A stretch of DNA of 64,000 nt, from assembly GCA_003584705.1 (NCBI GenBank), contig AP018536.1:4014672-4078671 (forward strand), in the 5' to 3' direction. Position 1 is the stretch's first letter, and each line of letters starts with the position of its first letter. Shown piece by piece: positions 44,452 to 52,832 of this stretch. The position numbers and the translations under genes were made by a program. The notes beneath the pieces are model-generated. The model was not told the origin of the DNA and searched no databases. It worked only from the letters and a program-made list of their open reading frames with translations. The stretch comes from Lachnospiraceae bacterium GAM79. Lineage in GTDB: Bacteria > Bacillota > Clostridia > Lachnospirales > Lachnospiraceae.

Positions 44452-45820
44452 AAGCAAATATTCTGTGGTGTATGATTACACAGATGAAAACGGAAAACGC
44501 AGACAGCGTTGGGAAACCTTCAGCACAAATGCAGAAGCAAAAAAACGAAAAAAGCAAATTGAGTATGAGCAGGACTCTGGAACCTTCTTTATTCCTACGG
44601 CAAAGACCCTGAACGATCTGCTCGATGAATATATGTCCATCTATGGTGTAAATACCTGGGCAATGTCAACATATGAAAGCCGCCGTGGTCTGGCGAGAAA
44701 CTACATAACTCCTATTATCGGAGATATGTTACTATCCGACATCACTCCAAGGATGATGGATAAGTATTACCGTGATCTGCTCTCTGTGAAAACGGTAAGC
44801 GTCAACAACCGCAAACCCACAAGCGAATATCTGACCCCGCATACAGTAAGAGAAATTCACAAGCTACTTCGCAGTGCCTTTAATCAGGCGGTGCGTTGGG
44901 AACTAATCAGCCGTAACCCTGTCCTGAATGCGACACTTCCCAAAGAAGAACATAAAGAACGGGATATATGGACTGCCGAAACGCTGAGCAAGGCTATGGA
45001 GGTCTGTGATGATCCTATCCTCTCCCTTGCCTTAAATCTGGCGTTCTCCTGCTCTTTACGCATTGGCGAAATGCTGGGCCTTACCTGGGACTGCATTGAT
45101 ATTGCACCACAGAGCATAGAAAATGGTTCAGCTTATATATTCGTCAACAAAGAGCTGCAACGGGTTACACGAGGTGCATTGGACGATTTGAGCGACAAAG
45201 GTGTTATTAAGAAGTTTCCACCTTGCATAGCCAGTACCCATACTGCTCTGGTCCTGAAAGAGCCTAAAACCAAAACCAGTATTCGCCGCGTGTACCTGCC
45301 GAAAACAGTTGCCTATATGCTGGTAGAGAGAAAAAAAGAAATTGATGAGCTGATGGATCTGTTTGGAGATGAATACATCGACAATAACCTGGTCTTTTGC
45401 TCCAGCAATGGCCGTCCGATGGAAAGTCAGGTGATTAACCGTGCTTTCAATAAACTTATCAAAGAAAACGGACTGCCTCATGTTGTGTTCCATTCTCTTC
45501 GCCACTCCAGCATCACCTACAAGCTGAAACTCAATGGCGGCGATATGAAATCAGTCCAGGGTGACTCTGGTCATGCTCAGGTTAAAATGGTTGCGGATGT
45601 CTATTCTCACATCATCGACGAGGATCGGTGCATAAACGCTCAGCGATTGGAGGAAGCTTTTTATTCCTCTAAGACTCCTGACCCTGTTGAAGATACAGAG
45701 CCTAAAACTGCGGATACTGCCGTCACTGAAAGTGATGAAAGTGATGCAGCGAAGATACTGGAACTGCTTAAAAATCCCGAAACTGCCGCACTGCTCAAGC
45801 AGCTGGCAAAAGCTTTATAA
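44429..45820 (+). CDS. int: Tyrosine recombinase (ICE integrase)
   Basis: 463 residues from the ATG at 44429, 8 bases after AAAGGAG. N-terminal arm-binding domain (ASIVKRKSKYSVVYDY), SAM-like core-binding domain (~55-165), and catalytic domain with Arg211 (SLRIGE), His355 and Arg358 (HSLRHSS), His382 (SGHAQ) and Tyr392 (DVYSH). It joins the element to the chromosome at the tRNA-Arg locus 0.35 kb downstream. Complete; followed by a terminator and an array of probable arm sites. Confidence 0.95.
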   Translation: MASIVKRKSKYSVVYDYTDENGKRRQRWETFSTNAEAKKRKKQIEYEQDSGTFFIPTAKTLNDLLDEYMSIYGVNTWAMSTYESRRGLARNYITPIIGDMLLSDITPRMMDKYYRDLLSVKTVSVNNRKPTSEYLTPHTVREIHKLLRSAFNQAVRWELISRNPVLNATLPKEEHKERDIWTAETLSKAMEVCDDPILSLALNLAFSCSLRIGEMLGLTWDCIDIAPQSIENGSAYIFVNKELQRVTRGALDDLSDKGVIKKFPPCIASTHTALVLKEPKTKTSIRRVYLPKTVAYMLVERKKEIDELMDLFGDEYIDNNLVFCSSNGRPMESQVINRAFNKLIKENGLPHVVFHSLRHSSITYKLKLNGGDMKSVQGDSGHAQVKMVADVYSHIIDEDRCINAQRLEEAFYSSKTPDPVEDTEPKTADTAVTESDESDAAKILELLKNPETAALLKQLAKAL

Positions 45821-45841
45821 AGTCCCTCCCTCAGAAGAACG

Positions 45842-45867
45842 CCTCTCACTTTGTGAGAGGTTTTCTT
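45842..45867 (+). terminator. Terminator after int
   Basis: CCTCTCAC and GTGAGAGG around a TTT loop, followed by TTTTCTTCGTTT. Confidence 0.85.
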
Positions 45868-45906
45868 CGTTTGAACCACTTTGCACAGTGACCAAACACT
45901 TTTTTT

Positions 45907-46080
45907 GTTAGCAAGGTTCTGAAAGCATTTTTGAGCGATGTTAGCAAATTCGCGATTTTGTTTGCAACTTCCTCTAATTTCTGCTAACAAATGTTTGCAA
46001 GTTCCTTTGGTAAAAATCGAACCTCTGACTTACCGCCTTTCTTAGCAAAAGGCCAAATCTCGTTAGCAAATGTTAGCAAA
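45907..46080. repeat. Integrase arm-site array, GTTAGCAAA repeats
   Basis: Direct copies of (G/C)TTAGCAA(A/G) at 45907, 45940, 46041, 46062 and 46072, plus an inverted TGCTAAC at 45982 and two TTTGCAA variants. Repeated short sites between int and the attachment core are typical of arm-type binding sites of tyrosine integrases. Confidence 0.7.
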
Positions 46081-46123
46081 CCAAGGTTTTTTGCAAAAAA
46101 GCCACAAAAGCCGCAGAAATAAG

Positions 46124-46160
46124 AAAAGCCGAAAACCCTGATAAATCAAAGGTTTTCGGC
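46124..46160 (-). terminator. Terminator of the tRNA-Arg transcript
   Basis: GCCGAAAACC and GGTTTTCGGC form a 10-base perfect stem; on the minus strand it is followed by TTTTCTTATTT. It lies just past the 3' end of the tRNA. Confidence 0.75.
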
Positions 46161-46168
46161 GTGTTTGC

Positions 46169-46245
46169 TGGCGTCCCTGGCGGGATTCGAACCCACGGCC
46201 TTTCGCTTAGGAGGCGAACGCTCTATCCTGCTGAGCTACAGAGAC
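46169..46245 (-). tRNA. tRNA-Arg (anticodon CCT), complete
   Basis: On the minus strand: acceptor GTCTCTG/CAGGGAC, D stem GCTC/GAGC, anticodon stem TTCGC/GCGAA with loop CTCCTAA (anticodon CCT), T arm GTGGG-TTCGAAT-CCCGC, discriminator G and an encoded CCA at 46169-46171. All stems pair. Its anticodon-loop segment (46206-46216) is one of three identical core sequences in the rearranged region to its right. Confidence 0.92.
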
Positions 46246-46420
46246 TTATATTAAATTGAGACTGGCAACGATCACTTTTCCCCGTAAGGCAGCTGGTAGA
46301 GCACAACCTTAGGAGGCGAACGCTCTATCCTGCTGAGCTACAGAGACTTATATTAAATTGAGACTGGCAACGATCACTTTTCCCCGTAAGGCAGCTGGTA
46401 GAGCACAACCTTAGGAGGCG
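46206..46420. repeat. 102-bp tandem duplication bounded by an anticodon-loop core
   Basis: The 11-base core CTTAGGAGGCG occurs at 46206, 46308 and 46410, exactly 102 bases apart, and the 91 bases between cores are repeated without visible change. Each unit contains the 5' half of the intact tRNA-Arg, a 30-base AT-rich spacer, and on the plus strand a D-arm-like fragment (GGCAGCTGGTAGAGC). The core is the reverse complement of the anticodon loop and 5' stem. Confidence 0.9.
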
Positions 46421-46448
46421 CTTGTTATATCCATTTAACTATAGGAAC
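46410..46448 (-). pseudogene. 5' half of a second tRNA-Arg (CCT)
   Basis: Minus-strand acceptor GTTCCTA, then TA, D arm GTTA-AATGGATA-TAAC, A, and anticodon stem AGCGC with loop CTCCTAA. The sequence then departs from a tRNA at the core boundary: no GCGCT partner, T arm or TAGGAAC follows. A good promoter stands upstream. This is probably the host gene split at its anticodon loop by integration. Confidence 0.75.
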
Positions 46449-46463
46449 ATACACACAACTGTT

Positions 46464-46492
46464 AGTATACCGAAAATATCACGATTTTGCAA
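46464..46492 (-). promoter_or_regulatory. tRNA promoter
   Basis: On the minus strand TTGCAA (46492-46487), 17 bases, TATACT (46469-46464), placing the start point about 10 bases before the split tRNA. It could also drive the intact tRNA-Arg through the 102-bp repeats. Confidence 0.6.
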
Positions 46493-46494
46493 CC

Positions 46495-47403
46495 TTATTC
46501 CTCGGGAAAATTAATATACCCCTGTAACCAGATGACACCCTTGAAACGGCGTCCCACCTGAGGTTCTCCGTAGATATCTTTTTCATTGATACATACATCA
46601 AAAGATAACTCATTGCACAGAATCGTAAGAATATATACCTTTTCTCCCGTGACATCGTTGGTTGCCAGACGAAGTTCCGTAATCTCACCTAGTACAGAGT
46701 ACTGGTCGCACTCCACGCCGTAGGGCATAAAATAAGTATCCACCAGACTGAAAATATCATCCTTCTGGATCCTGCGGGAAATGGTGGTGTACATATCCAT
46801 ATCTTCCAGCGTCAGGGTCTCAATAGCATCTTCGTCTCCCTGTCTGGCAGCTGCCAGAAGTTTGTTACGATTGGCGGAGTCTTTTTTTACCCGGAGGACC
46901 TGTTCTTCATCTTTTTTGATGGGTAACAGGATACTTCCGGTCAGGGACAGGCCGGATAAGGTCAGTGTGGTACCGCGGATGGGTAATTTTCCGGTACTCT
47001 GAGCCTTGATGTAGGGAATCCGGTTCCGCAGATAGAAAATTAAAGAGATTCCCACCTTGATATCGTCGCAGATACCGGCATAGGAATCCTTCTCCGCATG
47101 ACGTTCCACAGAGACATCTTCATAAGAAGTAATGCCGCTTCCCGTCAGATACGGATAATAATATTCATAGATAAACTTATCGTTATCATCAAATTCTCCA
47201 CAGACAGCCACACCAAAGGTACCGGATTCTATGGCTCCTCTGGTTGCGGTGTGATTTTTGCTGAATTCACCCAGAAGGATACCCTCCTGATTCATGGTAT
47301 ATGCGCGATGATCGGAATTCATGATCACGTCTGTCAGTAATTCTTTTAATTTCTTACGGTCCGTATATTCACTGAACCCGATAGCTCTCATATATTTATG
47401 CAA
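46495..47403 (-). CDS. DUF3881 family protein
   Basis: 302 residues starting MHKYMRAIGFSEYTDRKKLKELL, the opening typical of DUF3881, a family essentially limited to Lachnospiraceae and relatives. No signal peptide or membrane segment. Function unknown. Its presence between serS and a tRNA supports the taxonomic guess. First undisturbed host gene beside the element. Confidence 0.85.
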   Translation of the reverse strand: MHKYMRAIGFSEYTDRKKLKELLTDVIMNSDHRAYTMNQEGILLGEFSKNHTATRGAIESGTFGVAVCGEFDDNDKFIYEYYYPYLTGSGITSYEDVSVERHAEKDSYAGICDDIKVGISLIFYLRNRIPYIKAQSTGKLPIRGTTLTLSGLSLTGSILLPIKKDEEQVLRVKKDSANRNKLLAAARQGDEDAIETLTLEDMDMYTTISRRIQKDDIFSLVDTYFMPYGVECDQYSVLGEITELRLATNDVTGEKVYILTILCNELSFDVCINEKDIYGEPQVGRRFKGVIWLQGYINFPEE

Positions 47404-47507
47404 AACATCACCCTCTTTCTGTCTGCGGTTTCATTCACTCCCTTCATACAAAGTATATCTTTCCTGCAAGCAGTCATATATACTTTGCATGATTGAGAGT
47501 TATTCTA

Positions 47508-48794
47508 TCATTTCTTAGGCAGGACTTTCTCCTTGCCACCCATGTAAGGACGCAGAGCAACAGGAATGTTCACGCTGCCATCCTCATTTACGTTGTTCTC
47601 CAGGAATGCGATCAGTCCTCTGGGAGAAGCCAGTACGGTATTGTTCAGTGTGTGTACCAGATAAGTTCCGTTTTCACCCTTGGTACGGATACCCAGACGT
47701 CTTGCCTGTGCATCACCCAGGGTAGAACAGGAACCAACCTCAAAGTACTTCTTCTGTCTGGGGCTCCATGCTTCTACGTCGCAGGATTTTACCTTCAGAT
47801 CTGCCAGATCACCACTACAGCACTCCAGAGTACGAACGGGTACATCCAGGCTGCGGAAGAATTCTACGGTGTAGGACCACATCTTGTTGTACCAGTCCAT
47901 GGAATCCTCGGGCTTACACAGTACTACCATTTCCTGCTTTTCGAACTGGTGTACGCGGTACACACCTCTCTCCTCGATTCCGTGAGAACCTACTTCCTTA
48001 CGGAAGCAAGGGGAATAAGAAGTCATGGTAATAGGCAGGCTCTTCTCATCTACGATCTGTCCTTTGAACTTACCAATCATGGAATGCTCGGAAGTACCGA
48101 TCAGGTACAGATCCTCACCTTCGATCTTATACATCATAGCTTCCATTTCTGCGAAGCTCATAACACCATTTACTACGCTGCTGCGGATCATGAAAGGAGG
48201 GATACAATAAGTGAATCCCTTGTCGATCATGAAGTCTCTTGCGTAGCTGATCATTGCGGAATGGATTCTTGCAGCATCGCCCATCAGGTAATAGAAACCG
48301 TTACCACTGGTACGTCCTGCGCTCTCCTTGTCCAAACCGTTCAGACGATCCAGAATATCTGCATGATAAGGAACCTCAAAATCAGGAACTATGGGCTCAC
48401 CAAACTTCTCGATCTCTACGTTCTGGCTGTCATCCTTACCGATAGGAACGGACTCATCAATAATGTTGGGGATGACCATCATGATCTTGGTGATCTTCTC
48501 CTGCAGTTCGGTCTCGGAAGCTTCGAGTTCAGCCAGGCGCTTTGCACCGGCAGCTACTTCTGCCTTCTTGGCTTCTGCCTCTTCCTTCTTGCCCTGACCC
48601 ATCAGTGCACCGATCTCTTTGGAGATACGGTTTCTGGAAGCACGCAGATCATCTGCCTCCTGCTTTGCCTTTCTGCTCTCGGTATCCAGTGCAATCACTT
48701 CATCTACCAGAGGGAGCTTTTCATCCTGGTATTTTTTTCGGATATTCTCCTTGACTACCTCGGGATTTTCTCTTAAAAATTTAATGTCTATCAT
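47508..48794 (-). CDS. serS: Seryl-tRNA synthetase
   Basis: 428 residues from the ATG at 48794 (GGAGGAAGT upstream). N-terminal coiled-coil arm (~30-105) that holds the long variable arm of tRNA-Ser, then a class II core with motif 2 (SPCFRKEVGSHGIEERGVYRVHQFEKQEMV) and motif 3 (LVHTLNNTVLASPRGLIAFLENN). It charges tRNA-Ser. No T-box fits in the 37-base gap upstream, so it is probably transcribed with the HD-GYP gene or constitutively. Confidence 0.97.
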   Translation of the reverse strand: MIDIKFLRENPEVVKENIRKKYQDEKLPLVDEVIALDTESRKAKQEADDLRASRNRISKEIGALMGQGKKEEAEAKKAEVAAGAKRLAELEASETELQEKITKIMMVIPNIIDESVPIGKDDSQNVEIEKFGEPIVPDFEVPYHADILDRLNGLDKESAGRTSGNGFYYLMGDAARIHSAMISYARDFMIDKGFTYCIPPFMIRSSVVNGVMSFAEMEAMMYKIEGEDLYLIGTSEHSMIGKFKGQIVDEKSLPITMTSYSPCFRKEVGSHGIEERGVYRVHQFEKQEMVVLCKPEDSMDWYNKMWSYTVEFFRSLDVPVRTLECCSGDLADLKVKSCDVEAWSPRQKKYFEVGSCSTLGDAQARRLGIRTKGENGTYLVHTLNNTVLASPRGLIAFLENNVNEDGSVNIPVALRPYMGGKEKVLPKK

Positions 48795-48831
48795 GACTTC
48801 CTCCATTCTGCTGACATATATGTATGCAGCA

Positions 48832-49884
48832 TTATTCTAATCCTTTTTCAATATATACATTCAGAACTTTTACAAGATCCACGATTCTCTCTTCCTGTAA
48901 TTTCCGTCCATCCTTATCGCGGATGATCCGGATTATGGGACGATCCTGGAAATCTTTATTCTGAGATACCACGATGGCTTCTTCTCCGTCGTTAGTCAGT
49001 ACATGACTTCCGGCGGGATAGACTGCAGTAAAACTTAAAAACGCGTCTACTATTTTACCATTATATTTCACATTTTTAAAGCTTTTTAAATATTCTACTG
49101 CTTCATAGACTCTGCTACGTCTCTGGGCAATACCACAGATCATTTCATCAAAGGCATCACATACGGCTACAATCTGACAGAAAAGTGGAATCTCCGCTTC
49201 TTTGAGTCGAAGCGGAAATCCGGATCCGTCCAGTCTCTCATGGTGATACAGGATGATTTTTTTTACTTCATCTGAAATCCATTCCTCATCTTTTACAGAA
49301 GTATATCCATATACCGGATGTTTCTTATACTCTGCCAATGCTTCCGGCTTCATATCTTCCATGGATTTCCCTTCATAATCCAAAGTCGTATATCGAAGTC
49401 CGATATCATGCAGCAGGCATCCTACACCGATATCATGAATTACCTGCTTATCCACATTCATCCGAAGTGCCGTCAGGATAGCGAGAGAACTCAGACTGAT
49501 GGAATGTTCGTAAATATCAGCACTTCGTTCCTTAATATCAAATACTTTTTCTACAACTTCTTTTTCATCCAGAATATTGGTAATGATCTCATCTGCTGCC
49601 TGGGTCAGCCCCTGCAATTCTTTGTTATTCTGGTAAGTATGTCTCTCCAGAATACTTTTTACTTTACTTCTTATCGTTTTTTCTATATCGTTTTTAAGTA
49701 TTACGATTTCGTTGGCCTCGTCTTCTTTTACGTAGACCTCCAGAATACCCATTTCCTCGATTTTATCGATATACTCTTTTTTTAATACTGCGCCTTCCGG
49801 AAGAATGATCTGATAATCCCAAGTCATCAATGACTGTGCAAGAATTTCGTTTCCGGTCAGCTCGCTCAGTTTCATTCTCTTCAT
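48832..49884 (-). CDS. HD-GYP domain protein
   Basis: 350 residues. N-terminal DUF3391-like region (~1-70), then an HD-GYP phosphohydrolase: His127, HDIG at 159-162, and HHERLDGSGFP at 214-224 (GYP appears as GFP). HD-GYP enzymes degrade cyclic di-GMP. No membrane segment, so cytosolic. Lies between serS and DUF4446 in the leftward operon; the ~125 C-terminal residues are unassigned. Confidence 0.88.
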   Translation of the reverse strand: MKRMKLSELTGNEILAQSLMTWDYQIILPEGAVLKKEYIDKIEEMGILEVYVKEDEANEIVILKNDIEKTIRSKVKSILERHTYQNNKELQGLTQAADEIITNILDEKEVVEKVFDIKERSADIYEHSISLSSLAILTALRMNVDKQVIHDIGVGCLLHDIGLRYTTLDYEGKSMEDMKPEALAEYKKHPVYGYTSVKDEEWISDEVKKIILYHHERLDGSGFPLRLKEAEIPLFCQIVAVCDAFDEMICGIAQRRSRVYEAVEYLKSFKNVKYNGKIVDAFLSFTAVYPAGSHVLTNDGEEAIVVSQNKDFQDRPIIRIIRDKDGRKLQEERIVDLVKVLNVYIEKGLE

Positions 49885-49900
49885 ATATAAACCCCTTTAC

Positions 49901-50419
49901 TTATTCTCCCATTGCCATGGCAAGTGCTTCTGCTTCTTCTGCCCCCAGATCAATAGCACACTGGCCAAGTTTGATTTCTTTTGTATAAGAATAACAGCCT
50001 TCGGAACTGTGTACAGAATTGATAATAAAACCATTATTATTCTCATCCAGCAGAGCCAGTGAAAAACTCAGCTGCCCACCCATCTGGTTGAATGCATCGT
50101 ACTTCACCAATCCCATTTTCTGATAAGCGGATTCCATATTCTTATATAAAGTGCGGATATCTTTCTTATTTTTCTCTGTATTTGCTTTTAGGAATTTATT
50201 GTCTTCATACAGACCGGCGATATCCTTTTCCAGACTTGCTCCATCTTTACCGCTGAGGAATTTGTCCAGTCTCTTTTTTAATTTGCTTGTTTTTCTGATC
50301 TGAACGATCAACAGGATCAAAAAGATGATCAACAGTAAAATCACTGCACCCATTCCGATCAGAAGGTAGCCCAGGTCAAATTCCCCCAGACCGATCTGAT
50401 TCAAAAAAGTACTACTCAT
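49901..50419 (-). CDS. DUF4446 family membrane-anchored protein
   Basis: 172 residues: one N-terminal membrane helix (~18-42), a coiled coil (~45-95), and a small globular end (YDAFNQMGGQLSFSLALLDENNNGFIINSVHS). DUF4446 genes regularly follow parB in Clostridia; the function is not known, though a link to chromosome or envelope organisation is plausible. Confidence 0.85.
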   Translation of the reverse strand: MSSTFLNQIGLGEFDLGYLLIGMGAVILLLIIFLILLIVQIRKTSKLKKRLDKFLSGKDGASLEKDIAGLYEDNKFLKANTEKNKKDIRTLYKNMESAYQKMGLVKYDAFNQMGGQLSFSLALLDENNNGFIINSVHSSEGCYSYTKEIKLGQCAIDLGAEEAEALAMAMGE

Positions 50420-50459
50420 ATTATTAACCGTGCCTTTCTTTCGTGCATCTTCTTTTCTC

Positions 50460-51359
50460 TTATTTATTCAGTACATCCAACAGTCTGTCCAGATCTTCAT
50501 GATTGTAAAATTCAATTTCAATCTTACCGGATCCTTCTCCCCTGGATGTCACAGTAACTTTTCTGCCAAGTTTCTGCTTCAATTTTTCTTCAATATCCTG
50601 ATAGATTACCTGCATGGTCTTGTCATCTGTCTTCTTGGGCTTTGCCGGTTTATGTAGATTCTTTACCAATTTTTCCACATCACGGACACTCAGCTTTTCA
50701 TCAAAAATACGCTGGGCCAGATTGTACTGTTCTTCCGGGTTCTCTACAGCCAGCAAAGCTCTTGCATGTCCGGTGCTGATCATTTCATCTACCACCATAC
50801 GCTGTACATCTTCATTCAGTTTCAACAGACGAATGGAGTTGGTTACTGCAGCACGGCTCTTGGATACTCTCTCTGCCACTTCATCCTGTTTCAGGTGAAA
50901 CTCTGTTAAAAGTCTCTTGTATGCCTGTGCTTCTTCAATAGGATTCAGATCTTCACGCTGAATATTCTCAATCAGGGAAATCTCTACAATTTCCTGTTCC
51001 GTATAATTACGAATGATAACAGGAACTTCCTTCAGACCTGCCAACTTGGCTGCACGCCATCTTCTCTCACCGGCAATAATCTCATAATAATCCTTACGAT
51101 CCTGTACCAGAATCGGCTGCAACAGACCAAACTGTTTGATAGAATCCGCCAGTTCCTGTAATGCATCCTCATCGAAATTCTTACGAGGCTGTTCTCTGTT
51201 TGGCTCTACCTTTGTAATTTTCACAAGGGTCTGCGGTTCCTTTTCTTCCGTTGTTGCTTCGCTTCTTGCTTTGGCTACTGCTTCTTTCTTTGTCTTTGTT
51301 TCCCCTAATGCATTGGGTATCAGGGAATCCAGACCTTTTCCCAATCCTCTTGCTGCCAT
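50460..51359 (-). CDS. parB: ParB/Spo0J chromosome partitioning protein
   Basis: 299 residues. N-terminal ParA-contact peptide (AARGLGKGLDSLIP), CTP-binding motifs GERRWRAAK (97-105) and ENIQRED (131-137), central HTH (~150-190), and a C-terminal dimer domain. It binds parS sites, slides as a CTP-dependent clamp, and loads condensin at the origin. Its targets at 52656, 52706 and 54319 lie within 4 kb. Confidence 0.96.
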   Translation of the reverse strand: MAARGLGKGLDSLIPNALGETKTKKEAVAKARSEATTEEKEPQTLVKITKVEPNREQPRKNFDEDALQELADSIKQFGLLQPILVQDRKDYYEIIAGERRWRAAKLAGLKEVPVIIRNYTEQEIVEISLIENIQREDLNPIEEAQAYKRLLTEFHLKQDEVAERVSKSRAAVTNSIRLLKLNEDVQRMVVDEMISTGHARALLAVENPEEQYNLAQRIFDEKLSVRDVEKLVKNLHKPAKPKKTDDKTMQVIYQDIEEKLKQKLGRKVTVTSRGEGSGKIEIEFYNHEDLDRLLDVLNK

Positions 51360-51385
51360 ACCGTTTTCTCCTATACTCTTCTCTT

Positions 51386-52147
51386 CTATTTATTCTTTAT
51401 AACTTCTTCTGCCAACTGCATGTATGCTTCTGCTCCGGCTGATTTAGGATCATACATATTGATAGGCATACCATAACTGGGTGCTTCCGCCAGTCTGATA
51501 TTTCTGGGAATCAATGTATTATACACCTTTTGATTCAAATTTTGTTTAACATTTTCTACCACCTGCATAGACAGATTGGTACGGGAATCATACATAGTGA
51601 AAACAACACCGTCAATATTGAGATTAGGATTCAATCTTTCTTTTACCAGATTGATAGTATGGATCAACTGACTCAATCCTTCCAAAGCATAATACTCGCA
51701 CTGAATGGGAACCAACACACTATCCGCTGTAGTCATGGAATTGATGGTCAGCATATTCAAAGAAGGAGGACAATCAATAATAATAAAATCATAATCATCC
51801 TTAACGTAATCCACTTCGTTCTTTAATATGAATTCCTTCTTATCTACACCAATCAGTTCGATCTCAGCCGCTGCAAGATTTACATTGGAAGGAACTACGG
51901 ATACATTTTTTATAACATTTGAGATAATACAATCTCTGATGGAACACTCTCCCAGAATCAACTCATAAATGGTATCTTCCAGTTCATTTTTTTCAATTCC
52001 AAATCCACTGGTAGTATTTCCCTGAGGATCTGTGTCGATTACCAATACTTTCTTTCCTTTTGCAGCCAGAGATGCAGACAAATTAATGGACGTAGTTGTT
52101 TTACCTACGCCACCCTTCTGGTTCGCTATTGCAATAATTCTACCCAT
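51386..52147 (-). CDS. parA: ParA/Soj chromosome partitioning ATPase
   Basis: 253 residues. Deviant Walker A KGGVGKTT at 11-18, Walker A' (FIIIDCPPSLNML) near 120, and the usual LVPIQCEYYALEG. Full length for Soj-type ParA. It works with ParB in origin segregation and often in control of DnaA. Shares an operon with parB. Confidence 0.96.
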   Translation of the reverse strand: MGRIIAIANQKGGVGKTTTSINLSASLAAKGKKVLVIDTDPQGNTTSGFGIEKNELEDTIYELILGECSIRDCIISNVIKNVSVVPSNVNLAAAEIELIGVDKKEFILKNEVDYVKDDYDFIIIDCPPSLNMLTINSMTTADSVLVPIQCEYYALEGLSQLIHTINLVKERLNPNLNIDGVVFTMYDSRTNLSMQVVENVKQNLNQKVYNTLIPRNIRLAEAPSYGMPINMYDPKSAGAEAYMQLAEEVIKNK

Positions 52148-52178
52148 ACTTATTTTTCACCATGTCCTTCTTAATGAT

Positions 52179-52430
52179 TTAGCCGTGCAAACCTCTGGAC
52201 TGTCTGTCCATATCCTCTACAACGATATCATAGATTTCACCGAGAGAAGCACAATACTCAAGAACCTTCCAGGGTTCATTGGTATGAAAATGAATTTTGA
52301 TCAGTTCTTCATCTCCTACTGCCAGCAGACAATCACCTTTGAAATGTTCTGTGATATAGTCGTTGATCTCATCTTCATCCAGATCTGTTCCTTCAATTAG
52401 TAATTGTGTATCATATTTGAATTCTAACAT
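52179..52430 (-). CDS. Small FakA/DAK-type C-terminal-domain protein
   Basis: 83 residues from the ATG at 52430 (GGAGG upstream). The strand pattern FKGDCLLAVGDEELIKIHFHTNEPWKVLEYCASLGEIYDIVVEDM matches the last domain of FakA/DAK-like fatty acid kinases, here standalone. Short proteins of this type occur near the origin in Lachnospiraceae; function unknown. Distinct from a truncated gene, since it has its own start and ribosome site. Confidence 0.7.
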   Translation of the reverse strand: MLEFKYDTQLLIEGTDLDEDEINDYITEHFKGDCLLAVGDEELIKIHFHTNEPWKVLEYCASLGEIYDIVVEDMDRQSRGLHG

Positions 52431-52655
52431 TATAAAATCCTCCATTCTGTGATACAAACCACTCTATAATAATAGCATGAGCATTTCTATGTTACAAGGA
52501 AAAAATGCTATAAAAAGTTGATACTTTATACTCATTTGTTCTGTTTTTTACTAGATGTTGTATTCTTATATCTATGTTTTTTCCAGTAAGCATCATGTTT
52601 CACACCAAATATGTAAAATGTTTCACATTTTTACCCACTATATCTTGGGTTGTAA

Positions 52656-52671
52656 TGTTTCACGTGAAACA
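52656..52671. promoter_or_regulatory. parS site 1
   Basis: TGTTTCACGTGAAACA, an exact match to the Firmicute parS palindrome recognised by ParB. Confidence 0.95.
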
Positions 52672-52695
52672 TTATCTTGTATAATTTTCTTATAC

Positions 52696-52731
52696 ATGGA
52701 TAGAATGTTTCACGTGAAACATTCTATCCAT
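52696..52731. promoter_or_regulatory. parS site 2, within a 36-base perfect palindrome
   Basis: The 16-base parS core is at 52706-52721. The self-complementarity extends ten bases further on each side (ATGGATAGAA / TTCTATCCAT), far beyond what ParB needs, so it can form a cruciform or a strong RNA hairpin. Confidence 0.92.
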
Positions 52732-52832
52732 AAATATCTATATATAGTGATCGAATAAAAGATATTTGTGTATCTTGTTTTGTTACAATTCCTATGATAG
52801 GATAACTAAAAAGAATGTGAGGTACGCAAGCT

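Larger units (their letters stand above)
52431..52832. other. parS-bearing intergenic region
   Basis: About 400 bases without genes between the FakA-like gene and ybaK. Two perfect parS sites (listed separately) and two degenerate ones (TGTTTCACACCAAA at ~52591, TGTTTCACATTTTT at ~52620) make it a ParB-loading centre. Confidence 0.8.

Noticed and set aside
46206..46420. Possible CRISPR or tandem satellite
   Set aside because: Repeat unit is 102 bases with no spacers and is built from tRNA sequence; it is an att-site duplication, not a CRISPR array.
48795..48831. T-box riboswitch upstream of serS
   Set aside because: Only 37 bases separate serS from the neighbouring gene, far too short for a T-box.
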